64,000 nt of DNA from DASXKD01 sp963707905 (lineage in GTDB: Bacteria; Actinomycetota; Actinomycetes; Streptosporangiales; Streptosporangiaceae), in NCBI GenBank assembly GCA_963707905.1, contig CAVPSA010000045.1, positions 29,197-93,196 of the forward strand, in the 5' to 3' direction. The notes beneath the pieces are model-generated. The model was not told where the DNA came from. It saw nothing but the letters and a program-made list of their open reading frames with translations, and ran no database searches. The position numbers and the translations under genes are program-made. Position 1 is the first letter of the stretch, and each line of letters begins with the position of its first letter. This document shows positions 44,953-54,674 of this stretch, piece after piece.

Positions 44953-45006
44953 TGTACTTGCGTCATGCAAGGACCGTAGCAATGGTGCTTTCATGATGCA
45001 AGTACA
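44953..45006. promoter_or_regulatory. Inverted-repeat operator between SDR and HxlR genes
   Basis: TGTACTTGCGTCAT (44953-44966) and ATGATGCAAGTACA (44993-45006) are inverted with 13 of 14 positions matching and 26 bp between. The left arm also contains the small palindrome CTTGC-GTCAT-GCAAG. Likely HxlR binding sites overlapping both promoters. Confidence 0.7.
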
Positions 45007-45023
45007 TTTGGTAGGCTGAGATC

Positions 45024-45515
45024 ATGCTCGGCCGGACCTACGACACCCAGAACTGCTCGGCGGCGCGGGCCCTGGAGCTGGTGGGCGAGCGCTGGAGCCT
45101 GCTGATCATCCGCGACGCCCTGTTCGCCGGGCACGCCCGTTTCGGTGACTTCCAGCGAAGCCTCGGCGTGGCGTCCAACATCCTCACCGCCCGGCTCGAC
45201 AGTTTCGTCGCCGCCGGCCTGATGGAACGGCGGCGGTACTCAGAACATCCAGAGCACTACGAGTACCTACTCACCGGCAAGGGCCGCGATCTTGCGCCCG
45301 TGATCGTCGCCCTGACCGCCTGGGGCGACCGGCACGCCGCACCCAACGGGCCGCCGATCATCTACGAGCACACCGCCTGTGGCAGCGAGATCCATCAGCA
45401 GATCCGCTGCGCCGCCTGCGAAGAACAGGTCCGCAATACCGACATCGGGGTACGGCCCGGCCCGGGCCTGCTGCCCCAGTCCCCGCCGGACGACCCGGCG
45501 GTGGGCCACCGGTGA
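45024..45515 (+). CDS. HxlR-family transcriptional regulator
   Basis: The 163-residue protein has the HxlR winged helix at about 10-100: NCSAARALELVGERWSLLIIRDALF, FGDFQRSLGVASNILTARLDSF and the wing YLLTGKGRDL. A Cys near 11 is at the redox-sensing position seen in many family members. The C-terminal 60 residues contain additional Cys (CGSE, CAACE), which may bind metal. It is divergent from the SDR it probably controls. Confidence 0.9.
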   Translation: MLGRTYDTQNCSAARALELVGERWSLLIIRDALFAGHARFGDFQRSLGVASNILTARLDSFVAAGLMERRRYSEHPEHYEYLLTGKGRDLAPVIVALTAWGDRHAAPNGPPIIYEHTACGSEIHQQIRCAACEEQVRNTDIGVRPGPGLLPQSPPDDPAVGHR

Positions 45516-45860
45516 AACAGCCGGGCCGGGCGGAATCCGCAGGGCGCCCAGGCGCGGGCGTGGGCGTGCTGGTGCATTCGGCCGCGGACCTCAGCCTTGA
45601 TGCTCTGCCCGGCTGGCAGGGCACGCAGCAGCAGGTCGTGCTGAGTGTCACCGTGCTCGATGCCCGCGCGAGCGGATTTCTCTCCGTATTCCCCGACGGG
45701 AGCGCCGTCCCTGCCGACCCGAATCTCATCTTCCACGAGGGAAACCGGTCACCGTGCAAAGATCATCCCGTTGACCGGCCCGACGATCGATTTCTACAAC
45801 AACTCGGACGGCAACATCCAGGTCCTCGCGGACGTGCAGGGATACGGCGTGCCTGGCTGA
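45512..45860 (+). pseudogene. Fragment of a secreted actinobacterial repeat-domain protein
   Basis: Two frames combine to a domain often seen in secreted Streptomyces proteins: LSVTVLDARASGFLSVFPDG in one frame up to NLIFHEGN, then IIPLTGPTIDFYNNSDG and VLADVQGYGVPG in another. A frameshift near 45755 separates them and no signal peptide precedes. It is a truncated remnant. The following 45861-46131 shows no gene. Confidence 0.6.
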
Positions 45861-46131
45861 GTCCTCGGTCATACCGCACAGGATCGGCGTTGGTTCCCCG
45901 TACACGGTTGAGATAGGCGGTGAGCGCCGACCTAAGCTCTACCGCCCCGCGCCCGTCGAGGTAGCCGAGACGCCCGTCGGGGGCCCTGGTGTGGCGGCTG
46001 GCGGTGTAGCGGGTCCCCGCAGTTGCGGTCCAGGCCGATCGCCAGCTCCGAGACCGGTGACAAATTGGTCCTCGAATCCGGCACAGAACTGGACCTTATC
46101 AAGGGTTCCGATTCCTAGGAGCCTGGGAGCT

Positions 46132-47481
46132 ATGGCCACTACAGCACAGCTCCCCACTGCCACCGTTCTCCGTTCGCGCTTCGACGGTCAGGTCCTCACT
46201 CCCGGTACCCGCGGGTACGACTCCGCCCGGTCGGTCTGGAATGGGATGATCGATCACCGCCCGAAACTGATCGCCCGGTGTGCCTCGGTCGACGACGTCG
46301 TCACCGCGGTGCGCACCGCCCGTGAGTGCGACCTGGAGATCGGTGTCCGCTGCGGCGGCCACAACATCGCCGGCCTCGCTGTCCCGGACGGCGGGCTCAT
46401 GATCGACCTCACCACGCTGGGCCGTGTCATCGTCGATCCGGTCGCGCGGCGCGCCCGGGTACAGGGCGGCGCGATGCTCGGCGCCCTGGACCGTGCCACG
46501 CAGCCCTTCGGCCTCGCCACAACAGCCGGCAACGTCTCGCACACGGGCGTCGGCGGGCTGACACTCGGCGGCGGCATGGGCTGGCTGGCGCGCCAGCACG
46601 GTCTCACCTGTGACAACGTCGTGTCCTGCACGGTGGTCACCGCGAACGGCGACGTCGTGCGCGCGTCCGCCGACGAGCACCCCGACCTGTTCTGGGGGCT
46701 GCGCGGCGGTGGCGGCAACTTCGGAATCGTCGTCGAGTTCGAGTTCCGGTTGCATCCCGTCGGCACGCGGGCCCTGGCCGTGGAGCTCACCTTCCCGCTC
46801 GATCGCGCCGCCGCGCCGCTTCGCGGCTGGCGCGACCTGGCCGAGGAGGCCGCCCGCCAGGCCACGCCGACCGCCGAGATCTCTGGCGACACTGTCACCC
46901 TCGGCTACGTGTGGGTGGGCGACCCGGAGGGCGGTCGGGCGATACTGCCTGCGTTGCGCTCCGTCGGCGTGCCGGACGGCGAGGTCGTGCGCGAGCTCTC
47001 CTACACCGAACTCCAGACCCGCGACGACAGCATCGAGGGCCATGCGTACCGGCGCTACTGGAAGGGCCACTACCTTCCGGAGCTGTCCGACGATGCGATC
47101 GGGGCGGTCGTGGACCGCGACCCGGCGGACGCCACGCTGCCGGGCGTCAGCCTTCAGGCTTATGGCGGTGCGATCGCCGACGTCGACGATGACGCGACGG
47201 CATTCAGCCATCGCCACACGCGCTTTGAGTACGTCGCCGCCGTGAAATGGGCCGATCCCGGCGAGGACATCCTGCGGATGGGAGCGGCACGGCAGGCGGC
47301 CGCCAAGCTCGATCCGTTCGCCGTGGGCGCCTATGTCAACGCGCTCAGCGACGAGGGCGCGTCGGGTGTACGCCGCGCCTACTCCGAGGCCAAGCGCACG
47401 CGGCTGACCGCGGTCAAGGACGCCTACGACCCGGACAACGTCTTTCACCTCAACCACAACATCGCCCCCACCGCGCCTTGA
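46132..47481 (+). CDS. FAD-binding oxidoreductase (berberine-bridge type)
   Basis: Flavoenzyme of 449 residues. The PCMH FAD domain carries the covalent-FAD His (H77 in RCGGHNIAG) and GVGGLTLGGGMGWLARQ. The bicovalent Cys site is replaced (VSHTGVGG), so FAD is probably attached only through His. The C-terminal BBE motif reads YDPDNVFHLNHNI. AGGAG lies about 9 nt before ATG 46132. Substrate unknown (relatives oxidise sugars, alkaloids or polyketides). Convergent with the sugar ABC genes. Confidence 0.9.
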   Translation: MATTAQLPTATVLRSRFDGQVLTPGTRGYDSARSVWNGMIDHRPKLIARCASVDDVVTAVRTARECDLEIGVRCGGHNIAGLAVPDGGLMIDLTTLGRVIVDPVARRARVQGGAMLGALDRATQPFGLATTAGNVSHTGVGGLTLGGGMGWLARQHGLTCDNVVSCTVVTANGDVVRASADEHPDLFWGLRGGGGNFGIVVEFEFRLHPVGTRALAVELTFPLDRAAAPLRGWRDLAEEAARQATPTAEISGDTVTLGYVWVGDPEGGRAILPALRSVGVPDGEVVRELSYTELQTRDDSIEGHAYRRYWKGHYLPELSDDAIGAVVDRDPADATLPGVSLQAYGGAIADVDDDATAFSHRHTRFEYVAAVKWADPGEDILRMGAARQAAAKLDPFAVGAYVNALSDEGASGVRRAYSEAKRTRLTAVKDAYDPDNVFHLNHNIAPTAP

Positions 47482-47520
47482 GCGAGGAATCCAGGAGGCG
47501 ACCCGGCGCCTGCGCACCCG

Positions 47521-48447
47521 CTACTTGATCGATCCGGCGGTGATGCCCTGCACGATGTAGCGGTTCAGCGCCAGGGCAAAGATGCCGGGAATCGCCGCGG
47601 CTATCACCCCGCAGGCCATCAGCAGCGTGAACGGGACGATGCGCTGCTGGTTCAGGGCCGCGACGATGACGGTAACGGGCTGGGTCGATATGTCGGTGGT
47701 GAGGATCAGCGGGAACAAGAACTGCGCCCAGCCCAGCAGGAACGTGATGATGGCGGCAGCTGCGATGCCGGGGGCGGCCACGGGGATGACCACCCGGAGC
47801 AGGGCCCGCACCGGCGAGGCGCCGTCAACGGCGGCCGCCTCTTCAAGCTCTGGCGGGATGGTGTTGAAGTAGTTGTAGAGGATCCAGATAGCCAGCGGCA
47901 GAAACCCCGACACGTAAACCAGGATCACCGCGATGTAGGTGTTCACCAGGCCGAGGCTCGCCATGATGCGGTACAGCGGAATCAGCGTGGCGTAGGCGGG
48001 CAGCATCAGCGTGGCCAGCACACTCACGAAGATCGTCCGCTTGAACCTGAACCTGAGCCGGGCGAAGGCGTATCCGGCGAAGATCGCGATGACCACGGTG
48101 AGAATCATCGCGGCCCCGGACTCGATCGCCGAGTTCAGCAGCGACCGCCAGAGTTGACCGGAGATCCCGGCGCCGCCGCCGCCGATTCCGAGCGCCTGGC
48201 GGTAGCTGGTGGCGGTCAGCGGTGACGGGAAGTAGTGCGCGGACGTGCTGTCGGCCCCTGACAGCGTGCTCAGGCTGGTGTTGAGCGCCCAGTAGATGGG
48301 GAACAGCGACCACAGCAGGATCACCGCGATCGCGACGAGCCGCCCGACCGCCCGGGCCGCCCGGCCGGACAGCGCCCGCCCGGCCGGCCCTTCCGCTACC
48401 CGGGTCACCGCCCGCGCCGCCCGTTCGCCGGTGCCAGCCTCCGCCAT
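47521..48447 (-). CDS. Carbohydrate ABC transporter permease (MalG type)
   Basis: The 308-residue inner-membrane protein has six helices and the EAA loop PPELEEAAAVDGASPVRALLRVVIP that docks to the ATPase. The N-terminal tail is Ala/Arg-rich. ATG 48447 overlaps the stop of the preceding permease (ATGA). No ATPase gene is in the cluster, so a shared MsiK-type ATPase elsewhere probably energises it, as in Streptomyces sugar importers. Confidence 0.92.
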   Translation of the reverse strand: MAEAGTGERAARAVTRVAEGPAGRALSGRAARAVGRLVAIAVILLWSLFPIYWALNTSLSTLSGADSTSAHYFPSPLTATSYRQALGIGGGGAGISGQLWRSLLNSAIESGAAMILTVVIAIFAGYAFARLRFRFKRTIFVSVLATLMLPAYATLIPLYRIMASLGLVNTYIAVILVYVSGFLPLAIWILYNYFNTIPPELEEAAAVDGASPVRALLRVVIPVAAPGIAAAAIITFLLGWAQFLFPLILTTDISTQPVTVIVAALNQQRIVPFTLLMACGVIAAAIPGIFALALNRYIVQGITAGSIK

Positions 48448-49328
48448 CACGCGGCCTCCGCCCTGCGGTAGAGCAGCGCGAGCGCCGCCATGGACAGCAC
48501 CGCGGTTGCCAGGGTCACCAGCAGCGACAACGCGTATCCGGCGCCGAAGTTGAGGTCGGTGAACGTCGTCACGTAGGTCTGCAACATGATCGACGAGCCC
48601 AGCGGCGCGATCCCGTTGAGGATGTACACCTGGTCGAAGATGTTCAGCGACAGGACGATCGCCTCGACGGTGGCAATGGCAAGGGCCGGCCGGATAAGCG
48701 GCAGTGAGATGCGCCGGAACATCTCCACCGGGCCAGCGCCGTCCACCCGCGCTGCCTCGTACAGGTCTGGCTGGATCGATTGCAGTGCCGCGAGGATGAT
48801 CAGCACAGACAGCGGTGTGATCTGCCAGACCTGCACGATCTCGATCAGCAGGATCGTCAGCCACCGGTCGAGCCCCAGCCATACGTGGTAGCCGCCGATC
48901 GCGTGCACCGAGTGCAGGGCGCTGTTCATCACGCCGAAGGTCGGGTTGTAGATCCAGCTCCAGATGACGGCCTCGACCACGGCGGGCAGCGCCCACGGCA
49001 GGACGATGATGGCGAGAACGACGCCACGGAACCGGAACCTTCGTTGCAGCGCTACGGCTATCGCGGTGCCGAGCACCACCGAGAGCACGACACCGATGGC
49101 CACATAGACCGCGGTGTTGACCCAGGAGATGCGGATGACCGGGTTGGTGAACAGTTCCCGGAAGTTGCCAAGGCCGATGAACCGGGTCGGCGGGTCAAGC
49201 GGCATCACGCGGAAGAACGCCTCCACCGTGGTGACCGCCGTCGGCACGAAGGACAGCGCACCGATGAACACCACCAGCGGCGAGATCAGGACGTAGGGCA
49301 GCATCCGCCGGCGGAAGGACGCATTCAT
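48447..49328 (-). CDS. Carbohydrate ABC transporter permease (MalF type)
   Basis: The 293-residue permease has six helices and the EAA loop PDLYEAARVDGAGPVEMFRRISLP. It begins MNASFRRRMLPYVLISPLVVF. It lies between the substrate-binding lipoprotein gene and the MalG-type permease gene and is coupled to the latter. Substrate is probably an alpha-galactoside, inferred from the GH27 gene nearby. Confidence 0.92.
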   Translation of the reverse strand: MNASFRRRMLPYVLISPLVVFIGALSFVPTAVTTVEAFFRVMPLDPPTRFIGLGNFRELFTNPVIRISWVNTAVYVAIGVVLSVVLGTAIAVALQRRFRFRGVVLAIIVLPWALPAVVEAVIWSWIYNPTFGVMNSALHSVHAIGGYHVWLGLDRWLTILLIEIVQVWQITPLSVLIILAALQSIQPDLYEAARVDGAGPVEMFRRISLPLIRPALAIATVEAIVLSLNIFDQVYILNGIAPLGSSIMLQTYVTTFTDLNFGAGYALSLLVTLATAVLSMAALALLYRRAEAA

Positions 49329-49425
49329 CGCGGCACAGCCTCCTCACCGGCCGGGCGCTGGTGCTCTTCGCACCGGCGGATCTGCCGAGACCCCCTGGTG
49401 CCGGCCTGGCCCCAGGCGCAGCTTC

Positions 49426-50751
49426 CTAACCGGAAGTCTTCAGCGTGTTCACCTCGCTCGCTATCGCCTGCACCGCCTGCGCCACACTCTCCTGCCCGGT
49501 GGCTGCCTGGTGGATGTTCGTCTGCACCGCCGCGCTGAACTGGACATACCATGGCGGCGCTCCGTTCGGGAACGGCGGCTGCGCGTGTGTCTTGATGATG
49601 GATTCCAGCTGCGACGCCTCACTAGGGTTCCCGTGGGTGGTCAGCAGGTTGAAGCTGGACAGCCTGGCTGGCAGCGGGAATGTGCTGACCACGTTCTTCG
49701 GTCCCTGCAGCCCCGCCCAGGTCGCCTGGTTCTCGGTGTTGGTGAACCACTGGATGAACTTCGCCGCGCCGGCCACGTTCTTGGCCGTCTTCGGGATGCC
49801 GATGCCGTCGGGGTTGGCGACGTTCTTGCCTACCCCGGTAGCCCCGGGCGTCGGGATGTACTCGGCCTGGTTCACCACGCTGGACGATGCCGGCACGTTG
49901 TAGATGGAGCCGACGCTGCCGGAGTAGTCGCACATCACCGCAGCTACCCGGTTCTTCGCCATCTGGGTGGTGAAGCCCTGGTAGTCGGTGGTGTTGATAT
50001 TGCCCTTCGGCACCAGGCCGCTCTTGTACGCGTTGACGATCCAGTTCATCGCCTGGTACCCAGGTGAGCTCGGCGAGGTGAACGCCGGAGTGTCCTGTGC
50101 GGTCAGCACCTGGCCGCCGAACGCCGCGGTCATCTGGTACCAGCAGGTGGACAGCCCCTCGGCCGTGGCGAGCTGGATATCGAGCGGGCTGGCCATGCCG
50201 TTGGCCTTACCCACCTTCTTGAGATCGGCTGTCCACGCGGCAAGCGTGGTAGGCATCGCCGTGACGCCGGCCTTGGCGAAGTCTTTCTTGTTCACGGTGG
50301 TGACCAGGAACGACGCGTCGAACGGCATCCCCATTAGCTTGTTATCCGAGACGAACGTGTCCAGCTGCGGGAAGTCCGACTTCAGGCTGGCCACGTTGAA
50401 CCACTTGTTGAGCGGCTCGAACCAGCCGGTCTTCTCGTACTCGCCGACCTTGGACCAGTCAACGTCGGCGGCGTCGGCGAAGTAGGTATTCGCCGCCGCG
50501 GCCGCGGCGATCTTGGTCTGCAGGTCGTCCCACCCGATGTTGACCCAGTTCACTTTGATGCCGGTCTGCTTGGTGAACTGGTCAAGCAGTGCCTTCGGCG
50601 GAGCGGGGTAGGCAACGGCGACGGTGATCGACTTAGACGAGCTCGCGCTGGTGCTGCTGCTGCCCGACCCGCAGGCGGCGCCGAGTGTGACCAGGCCAGC
50701 CGAGAGCACGACTGCCCCGGCCCGCCTGGTCAGGATCCGTGGATTGGTCAT
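49426..50751 (-). CDS. Extracellular sugar-binding lipoprotein of ABC transporter
   Basis: The 441-residue family 1 solute-binding protein has a signal peptide and lipobox LGAAC with the lipidated Cys at 27, followed by a Ser-rich linker. The mature fold has sequence features such as ITVAVAYPAPPKALLDQFTKQTGIKV. It is the first gene of the transporter operon and is divergent from the DeoR-type regulator. Confidence 0.92.
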   Translation of the reverse strand: MTNPRILTRRAGAVVLSAGLVTLGAACGSGSSSTSASSSKSITVAVAYPAPPKALLDQFTKQTGIKVNWVNIGWDDLQTKIAAAAAANTYFADAADVDWSKVGEYEKTGWFEPLNKWFNVASLKSDFPQLDTFVSDNKLMGMPFDASFLVTTVNKKDFAKAGVTAMPTTLAAWTADLKKVGKANGMASPLDIQLATAEGLSTCWYQMTAAFGGQVLTAQDTPAFTSPSSPGYQAMNWIVNAYKSGLVPKGNINTTDYQGFTTQMAKNRVAAVMCDYSGSVGSIYNVPASSSVVNQAEYIPTPGATGVGKNVANPDGIGIPKTAKNVAGAAKFIQWFTNTENQATWAGLQGPKNVVSTFPLPARLSSFNLLTTHGNPSEASQLESIIKTHAQPPFPNGAPPWYVQFSAAVQTNIHQAATGQESVAQAVQAIASEVNTLKTSG

Positions 50752-51136
50752 CGGTCTCCTCTTTCGGTGAGGCGTTCGGTAAGCGAGGGGTCGCCCAGCG
50801 CGTCATGGGCGGCAGGTGTGCGGAGCGGGCCGCAGCTGCAGAGACCGGGATGAAGGCGCACCGCGGCGCTTTACCCGGATGGCGGAGCCAGGGCGCATAG
50901 TTCGCGGCGCGGTGCAAGGCCGACCGCACAGGCGCGCAGCATGGCCGGACGCCGTTGCGCGGTCACGATCGTTTGCGCTCATATTCCGTCAATCTAGAGT
51001 GAATTTCGTCGGAGTGTCCAGCCTGCATATGCGCTCTGGTTGTTCAAGCGTGCACAAGCAGCCAGCAGCAGCGGGCAAGGCGCCCGGCCCTCCGTCGTGG
51101 ACAAGCGGCCAACCTGCGCCGATATGCTCTTTTGCT
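50752..51136. promoter_or_regulatory. Divergent control region of the sugar transporter and DeoR genes
   Basis: A 385-bp spacer. TCTAGAGTGAAT at 50993-51004 matches, in inverted orientation, a site upstream of the GH27 gene (ATTCACTCTTGA at 52036), 11 of 12 positions. It is a candidate operator for the adjacent DeoR regulator. Confidence 0.5.
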
Positions 51137-51895
51137 ATGCACAGGGCGGCACGGCTGAGCGCGATCCTTGCGCGGCTCGCCAATGGCGGTTCGGTCGCGG
51201 TAGCCGATCTCGCGGATGACCTGGACGCTTCCCCGGCCACCATCCGCCGGGACCTAGTGATCTTGGAGCAGCAGCGGCTACTGGCACGAACGCATGGCGG
51301 TGCCATCGCGCACGCCGTTTCCTACGAGCTGCCGTTGCGGTACAAGGGTGTCCGGTACGCAGACGAGAAGCGGCGCATCGCCCTGCAGGCGGCGGCGTAC
51401 GTGTCGGAGGGGATGGCGGTAGGCCTGACCGGCGGGACAACCGCCACCGAGGTCGCCCGGGCCATCGCCGACCAGCAGAAGCTCACCATCGTCACGAACG
51501 CCCTCAACATCGCCTCTGAGCTAGCGGTCCGCCCCGGACTCAAGCTGATCTCAACCGGTGGCGTAGTGCGCAGTCAGTCCTACGAGCTGTCCGGACCGAT
51601 CGCGGAGGCGAGCCTCACCGGGCTCAACCTCAACATCGCCTTCATCGGCGTCGATGGCATCGACGCACGGGCGGGCTGCACCACGCACCAGGAGGTTGAA
51701 GCGCACACGAACGCCGTCATGATCAAGTGTTCGCGGCGTGTTGTCGTTGTCGCCGACAGCTCCAAGATCGGAAAGATCGCGTTCGCCCGGATCTGCGAGG
51801 TGACAGCGGTGAGCGAGCTCATCACCGACGAGGCCGCTGACGCCGATGCGGTACGGGCGCTGACCGAGGCGGGGGTCAAGGTCACCCTGGTCTAA
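51137..51895 (+). CDS. DeoR/GlpR-family transcriptional regulator
   Basis: The 252-residue regulator has an N-terminal HTH (LSAILARLANGGSVAVADLADDLDASPATIRRDL) and the DeoRC sugar-phosphate sensor domain with GLTGGTTATEVA and NALNIASELAV, then VVVVADSSKIGK. It most likely represses the divergent ABC transporter operon and the GH27 gene downstream in response to a sugar phosphate; this is inferred from context. Confidence 0.92.
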   Translation: MHRAARLSAILARLANGGSVAVADLADDLDASPATIRRDLVILEQQRLLARTHGGAIAHAVSYELPLRYKGVRYADEKRRIALQAAAYVSEGMAVGLTGGTTATEVARAIADQQKLTIVTNALNIASELAVRPGLKLISTGGVVRSQSYELSGPIAEASLTGLNLNIAFIGVDGIDARAGCTTHQEVEAHTNAVMIKCSRRVVVVADSSKIGKIAFARICEVTAVSELITDEAADADAVRALTEAGVKVTLV

Positions 51896-52328
51896 AAGAC
51901 CCCGCTCGCGCTGCCTCCCGCTTGCCCCCGGTCCCGCGCACCTGCCCTGCCCCTTTGGCTCGCGGAAATCCTCATCGGCCCAGGCGTCAGGGGCTGCCCG
52001 TCCGTGATCGACGGTATGGCAGGGCATACGTGCATATTCACTCTTGAGCGATGACTGACTCTGCTCTAAAGTGATCAAATATGGCTGCTTTAGCCGATCG
52101 TGCAGTTGCTAAGTACCGCGCGGGCGCTCCGCCGGTCACGCCCGACGATCCACTCATCGCCGCGCAATTAGGCCCGGCCTGCGCATCCCTCCGCGGCGCA
52201 TGGCGCCGCTGGAACCGGTGCCTGCCTGGCGCCTGACCTCATGCCGCTTACTACCTGAGGTAATGCCGAGGGGGTGATCCCTCAAGCGAGATGACGGCCC
52301 AGTGAGCGAATCGCATCGAGGAGAACTC
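51896..52328 (+). promoter_or_regulatory. Upstream region of the GH27 gene with inverted DeoR-type half-sites
   Basis: ATTCACTCTTGA (52036-52047) and TCTAAAGTGATC (52065-52076) are inverted copies of the same half-site (looser in the second), spaced 17 bp apart, and the first matches the site in the DeoR control region. The rest of this 430-bp stretch shows no gene. Confidence 0.5.
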
Positions 52329-53750
52329 ATGAGCAGACTGACCCGTGGCCTCACGGCTACGCTGCTTGCACTGCCGATGGTCGCCGCCCCCGCGGTGGGA
52401 TCCGTCCTGTCAAACGCATCACCGGCCCAGGCAGAAGCTAACCCCCCGCCGGGCACCGACCTCAAGCCGGTGCTGGGATGGAGTACCTGGAGCTTCTTCA
52501 GGGATACCTCAGACGCTGCCATCGACGAGGCGGCCGCCCGCGCGATGAAGCAAAGTGGCTTGGCGCGCCTCGGGTACCGGTACATCAACCAAGACGACTT
52601 CTGGTATCAGTGCCCCGGACGGCAGGGCCCGGACGTTGACCGTTACGGCCGATGGGTGACTCGCCCCGACAAGTTCCCGCCCGGCCCCAGCGGCGAGAAC
52701 GGCATCGAGGTTGTCGCCGACTACGTGCACAGCCTTGGGCTGAAGTTCGGCATCTACGTCACGCCCGGAATCTCCGATCAGGCCGTGGCCAAGAACACCC
52801 CGATCCTGGGTACCCACTACACCGCCGACCAGATCGCCACCAAGGCCCGGCAGAACAACTACAACTGCGGTGGCATGACGGGCATCAACTACGCCAAGCC
52901 CGGCGCCCAGGCGTACGTCAACTCCATCGTCGATGAGCTTGCCCGCTGGGGTGTGGACTACATCAAGCTCGATGGCATCACGGACCAGAACGCAGCCGAC
53001 ATCCAGGCCTGGTCGAACGCGATCCGGCAGCTGGGCCGCCCGATGCAGCTGGACGTTACCGAGGGCAGTTACACCATCGCGCTCGGGCCGACGCTGGACA
53101 AGTACGCCACCCAGTGGGAGTACACCTCCGACATCGAGAACTACGGTGGCAAGGGGCTGACCAGCTACCCCAACGTGGCGATGAGGTTCACCACGCTCGC
53201 GCTGTGGGAGCCCACCTACGGCGGCCGGATATTCGCCGGGTACAACGACTTCGACTCGGTCGAGGTCGGCAACTGCAGGAACTCGGTCGGCTCCACCGAC
53301 CCGTTCGGGTCGGTTTCCTACCCGGACGGTGACGGGCTGACGGTCCAGGCGCGGCAGACCGTGCTGAGCCTGTGGGCGCTGGCCTCGTCGCCGCAGATCC
53401 TCGGTACCAACCTGACTCAGCTCTGCCGCGCCGATGTGCGCCTGCTCATGAACCGGGCGGTGCTCTCAGTCGAGCAGGACGGGATCGACGCATCGATGAT
53501 CGTGAACAGCACCACGGAGAAGGTGGTCGCCAAGACCGAACGGTCCGGGGATGTCGTGGTGGGACTCTTCAACCCGACCACCAAGGCTGAGGTGATCTCC
53601 ACCACCGCGTCCGCCATCGGCTTGCCCGGCGGCGGCCACTACCAGCTCTCGAACCTGTGGACGCACCAGATTACCCACAGTGGCAGCACGATCAGCGCGA
53701 CCGTGCCGTCGCAGGGCGTGGCTTTCTACCAGGTCAGCCCGATCCGGTAA
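52329..53750 (+). CDS. Secreted glycoside hydrolase family 27 enzyme (alpha-galactosidase-like)
   Basis: The 473-residue product from ATG 52329 (AGGAG upstream) has a signal peptide ending near SPAQAEA. The TIM barrel has GWSTWSFF at the start, GYRYINQDDFW, and the nucleophile Asp at about D215 in DYIKLDG; the probable acid/base is D268 in YTSDIEN. A C-terminal beta domain follows. GH27 enzymes cleave alpha-galactose or alpha-N-acetylgalactosamine. It lies beside the sugar ABC importer and a DeoR regulator, forming a catabolic set. Confidence 0.9.
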   Translation: MSRLTRGLTATLLALPMVAAPAVGSVLSNASPAQAEANPPPGTDLKPVLGWSTWSFFRDTSDAAIDEAAARAMKQSGLARLGYRYINQDDFWYQCPGRQGPDVDRYGRWVTRPDKFPPGPSGENGIEVVADYVHSLGLKFGIYVTPGISDQAVAKNTPILGTHYTADQIATKARQNNYNCGGMTGINYAKPGAQAYVNSIVDELARWGVDYIKLDGITDQNAADIQAWSNAIRQLGRPMQLDVTEGSYTIALGPTLDKYATQWEYTSDIENYGGKGLTSYPNVAMRFTTLALWEPTYGGRIFAGYNDFDSVEVGNCRNSVGSTDPFGSVSYPDGDGLTVQARQTVLSLWALASSPQILGTNLTQLCRADVRLLMNRAVLSVEQDGIDASMIVNSTTEKVVAKTERSGDVVVGLFNPTTKAEVISTTASAIGLPGGGHYQLSNLWTHQITHSGSTISATVPSQGVAFYQVSPIR

Positions 53751-53778
53751 CGCCGCAACCATCCTGACCGGGCCCCGG

Positions 53779-54288
53779 TCAGCCGTACTCGATCATGCCG
53801 CGCAGGTAGGCGGCCTGCCCGGCATGTTCGAGGTCGTCGTCGATCACGCTCACCAGGCGGACCGCCAGCGTCACCGGCGGATCCCAGTTCGTGTCCACGA
53901 TGCGCGGCAGGTCGGCATCGGTGAGCGTGCTCACGTACCGGATGGTCTGTTCGTGCACGGCGTCGTAATAAGCGGTGAGCACCTCGGCGGAGTCCACGGT
54001 GATCGCCGCAACCTGGTCGGGCGTGTGACCGTACCCGTGCTCCATCGAGCCGGCCGGCAGGCCGAACCGGGGGGCCCAGTCGCCGGACTGCCACACCTGC
54101 TTGGTCCCCGCGACACCCGCGACGTGGTCGTCCTGGATGCGGCTCAAGTGCCAGACGAGCCATGCGATCGAGTTCCCTGCCGGGTAGGGCCGGAAGGCGA
54201 GTTGCTGCGGGGTCAAGCCCATGACGGCCTGATGAACGGCCTCATGGACCCGGCCGAACGCGTCGGTGAGCAGGTCGGCGCTGGTCAT
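53779..54288 (-). CDS. DinB-like (DUF664/mycothiol-dependent) four-helix protein
   Basis: The 169-residue protein MTSADLLTDAFGRVHEAVH has candidate metal ligands in LVWHLSRIQDDHVAG and VIDDDLEHAGQAAYLRG, the histidine pattern of the DinB superfamily. Relatives are metal-dependent thiol S-transferases. AAGGGAG precedes ATG 54288. No neighbour points to its substrate. Confidence 0.85.
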   Translation of the reverse strand: MTSADLLTDAFGRVHEAVHQAVMGLTPQQLAFRPYPAGNSIAWLVWHLSRIQDDHVAGVAGTKQVWQSGDWAPRFGLPAGSMEHGYGHTPDQVAAITVDSAEVLTAYYDAVHEQTIRYVSTLTDADLPRIVDTNWDPPVTLAVRLVSVIDDDLEHAGQAAYLRGMIEYG

Positions 54289-54422
54289 GGGGCTCCCTTC
54301 GGGTGATGGCGGCGGTTTGCCTGCGGACCCGCCACCGGTTCCCGGCGGGCCTGCACCGCTGTCACACGTTATGAGTTGCCGCATATGAGGGGAAGCACCG
54401 CCCCCCGGGCGAGAGATTCTGA

Positions 54423-54659
54423 CCGGTCTGCTACCACTTCGCTGGCAAGGACGACCTCATCAAAGAGGTGGTCGCCAGCGTGCTGCCGAAGTTCAGTGCA
54501 CATCCTGCCGCTGATGAGCGCGGAAGAGACCGGCGCGGTGTTCAGGTCTGCATCGAGGCGAGCGTGGCCTTCATGGGCGGCTGGCCCGGGAACCTGGCTT
54601 CGACGTTGACGTGCCTGCGGAAGATCGGGGCGGCGCCTGGGTGGCCTGAGGTGTCGTAG
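54423..54659 (+). pseudogene. TetR-family regulator remnant
   Basis: The frame YHFAGKDDLIKEVVASVLPKF is the end of a TetR HTH plus the following helix; the first 30-40 residues of the HTH and most of the ligand domain are missing. It ends at a TAG 15 bp before a partial tRNA gene. It is a truncated remnant at the border of the tRNA-flanked segment. Confidence 0.6.
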
Positions 54660-54674
54660 ACCGTTCCGGCACTA

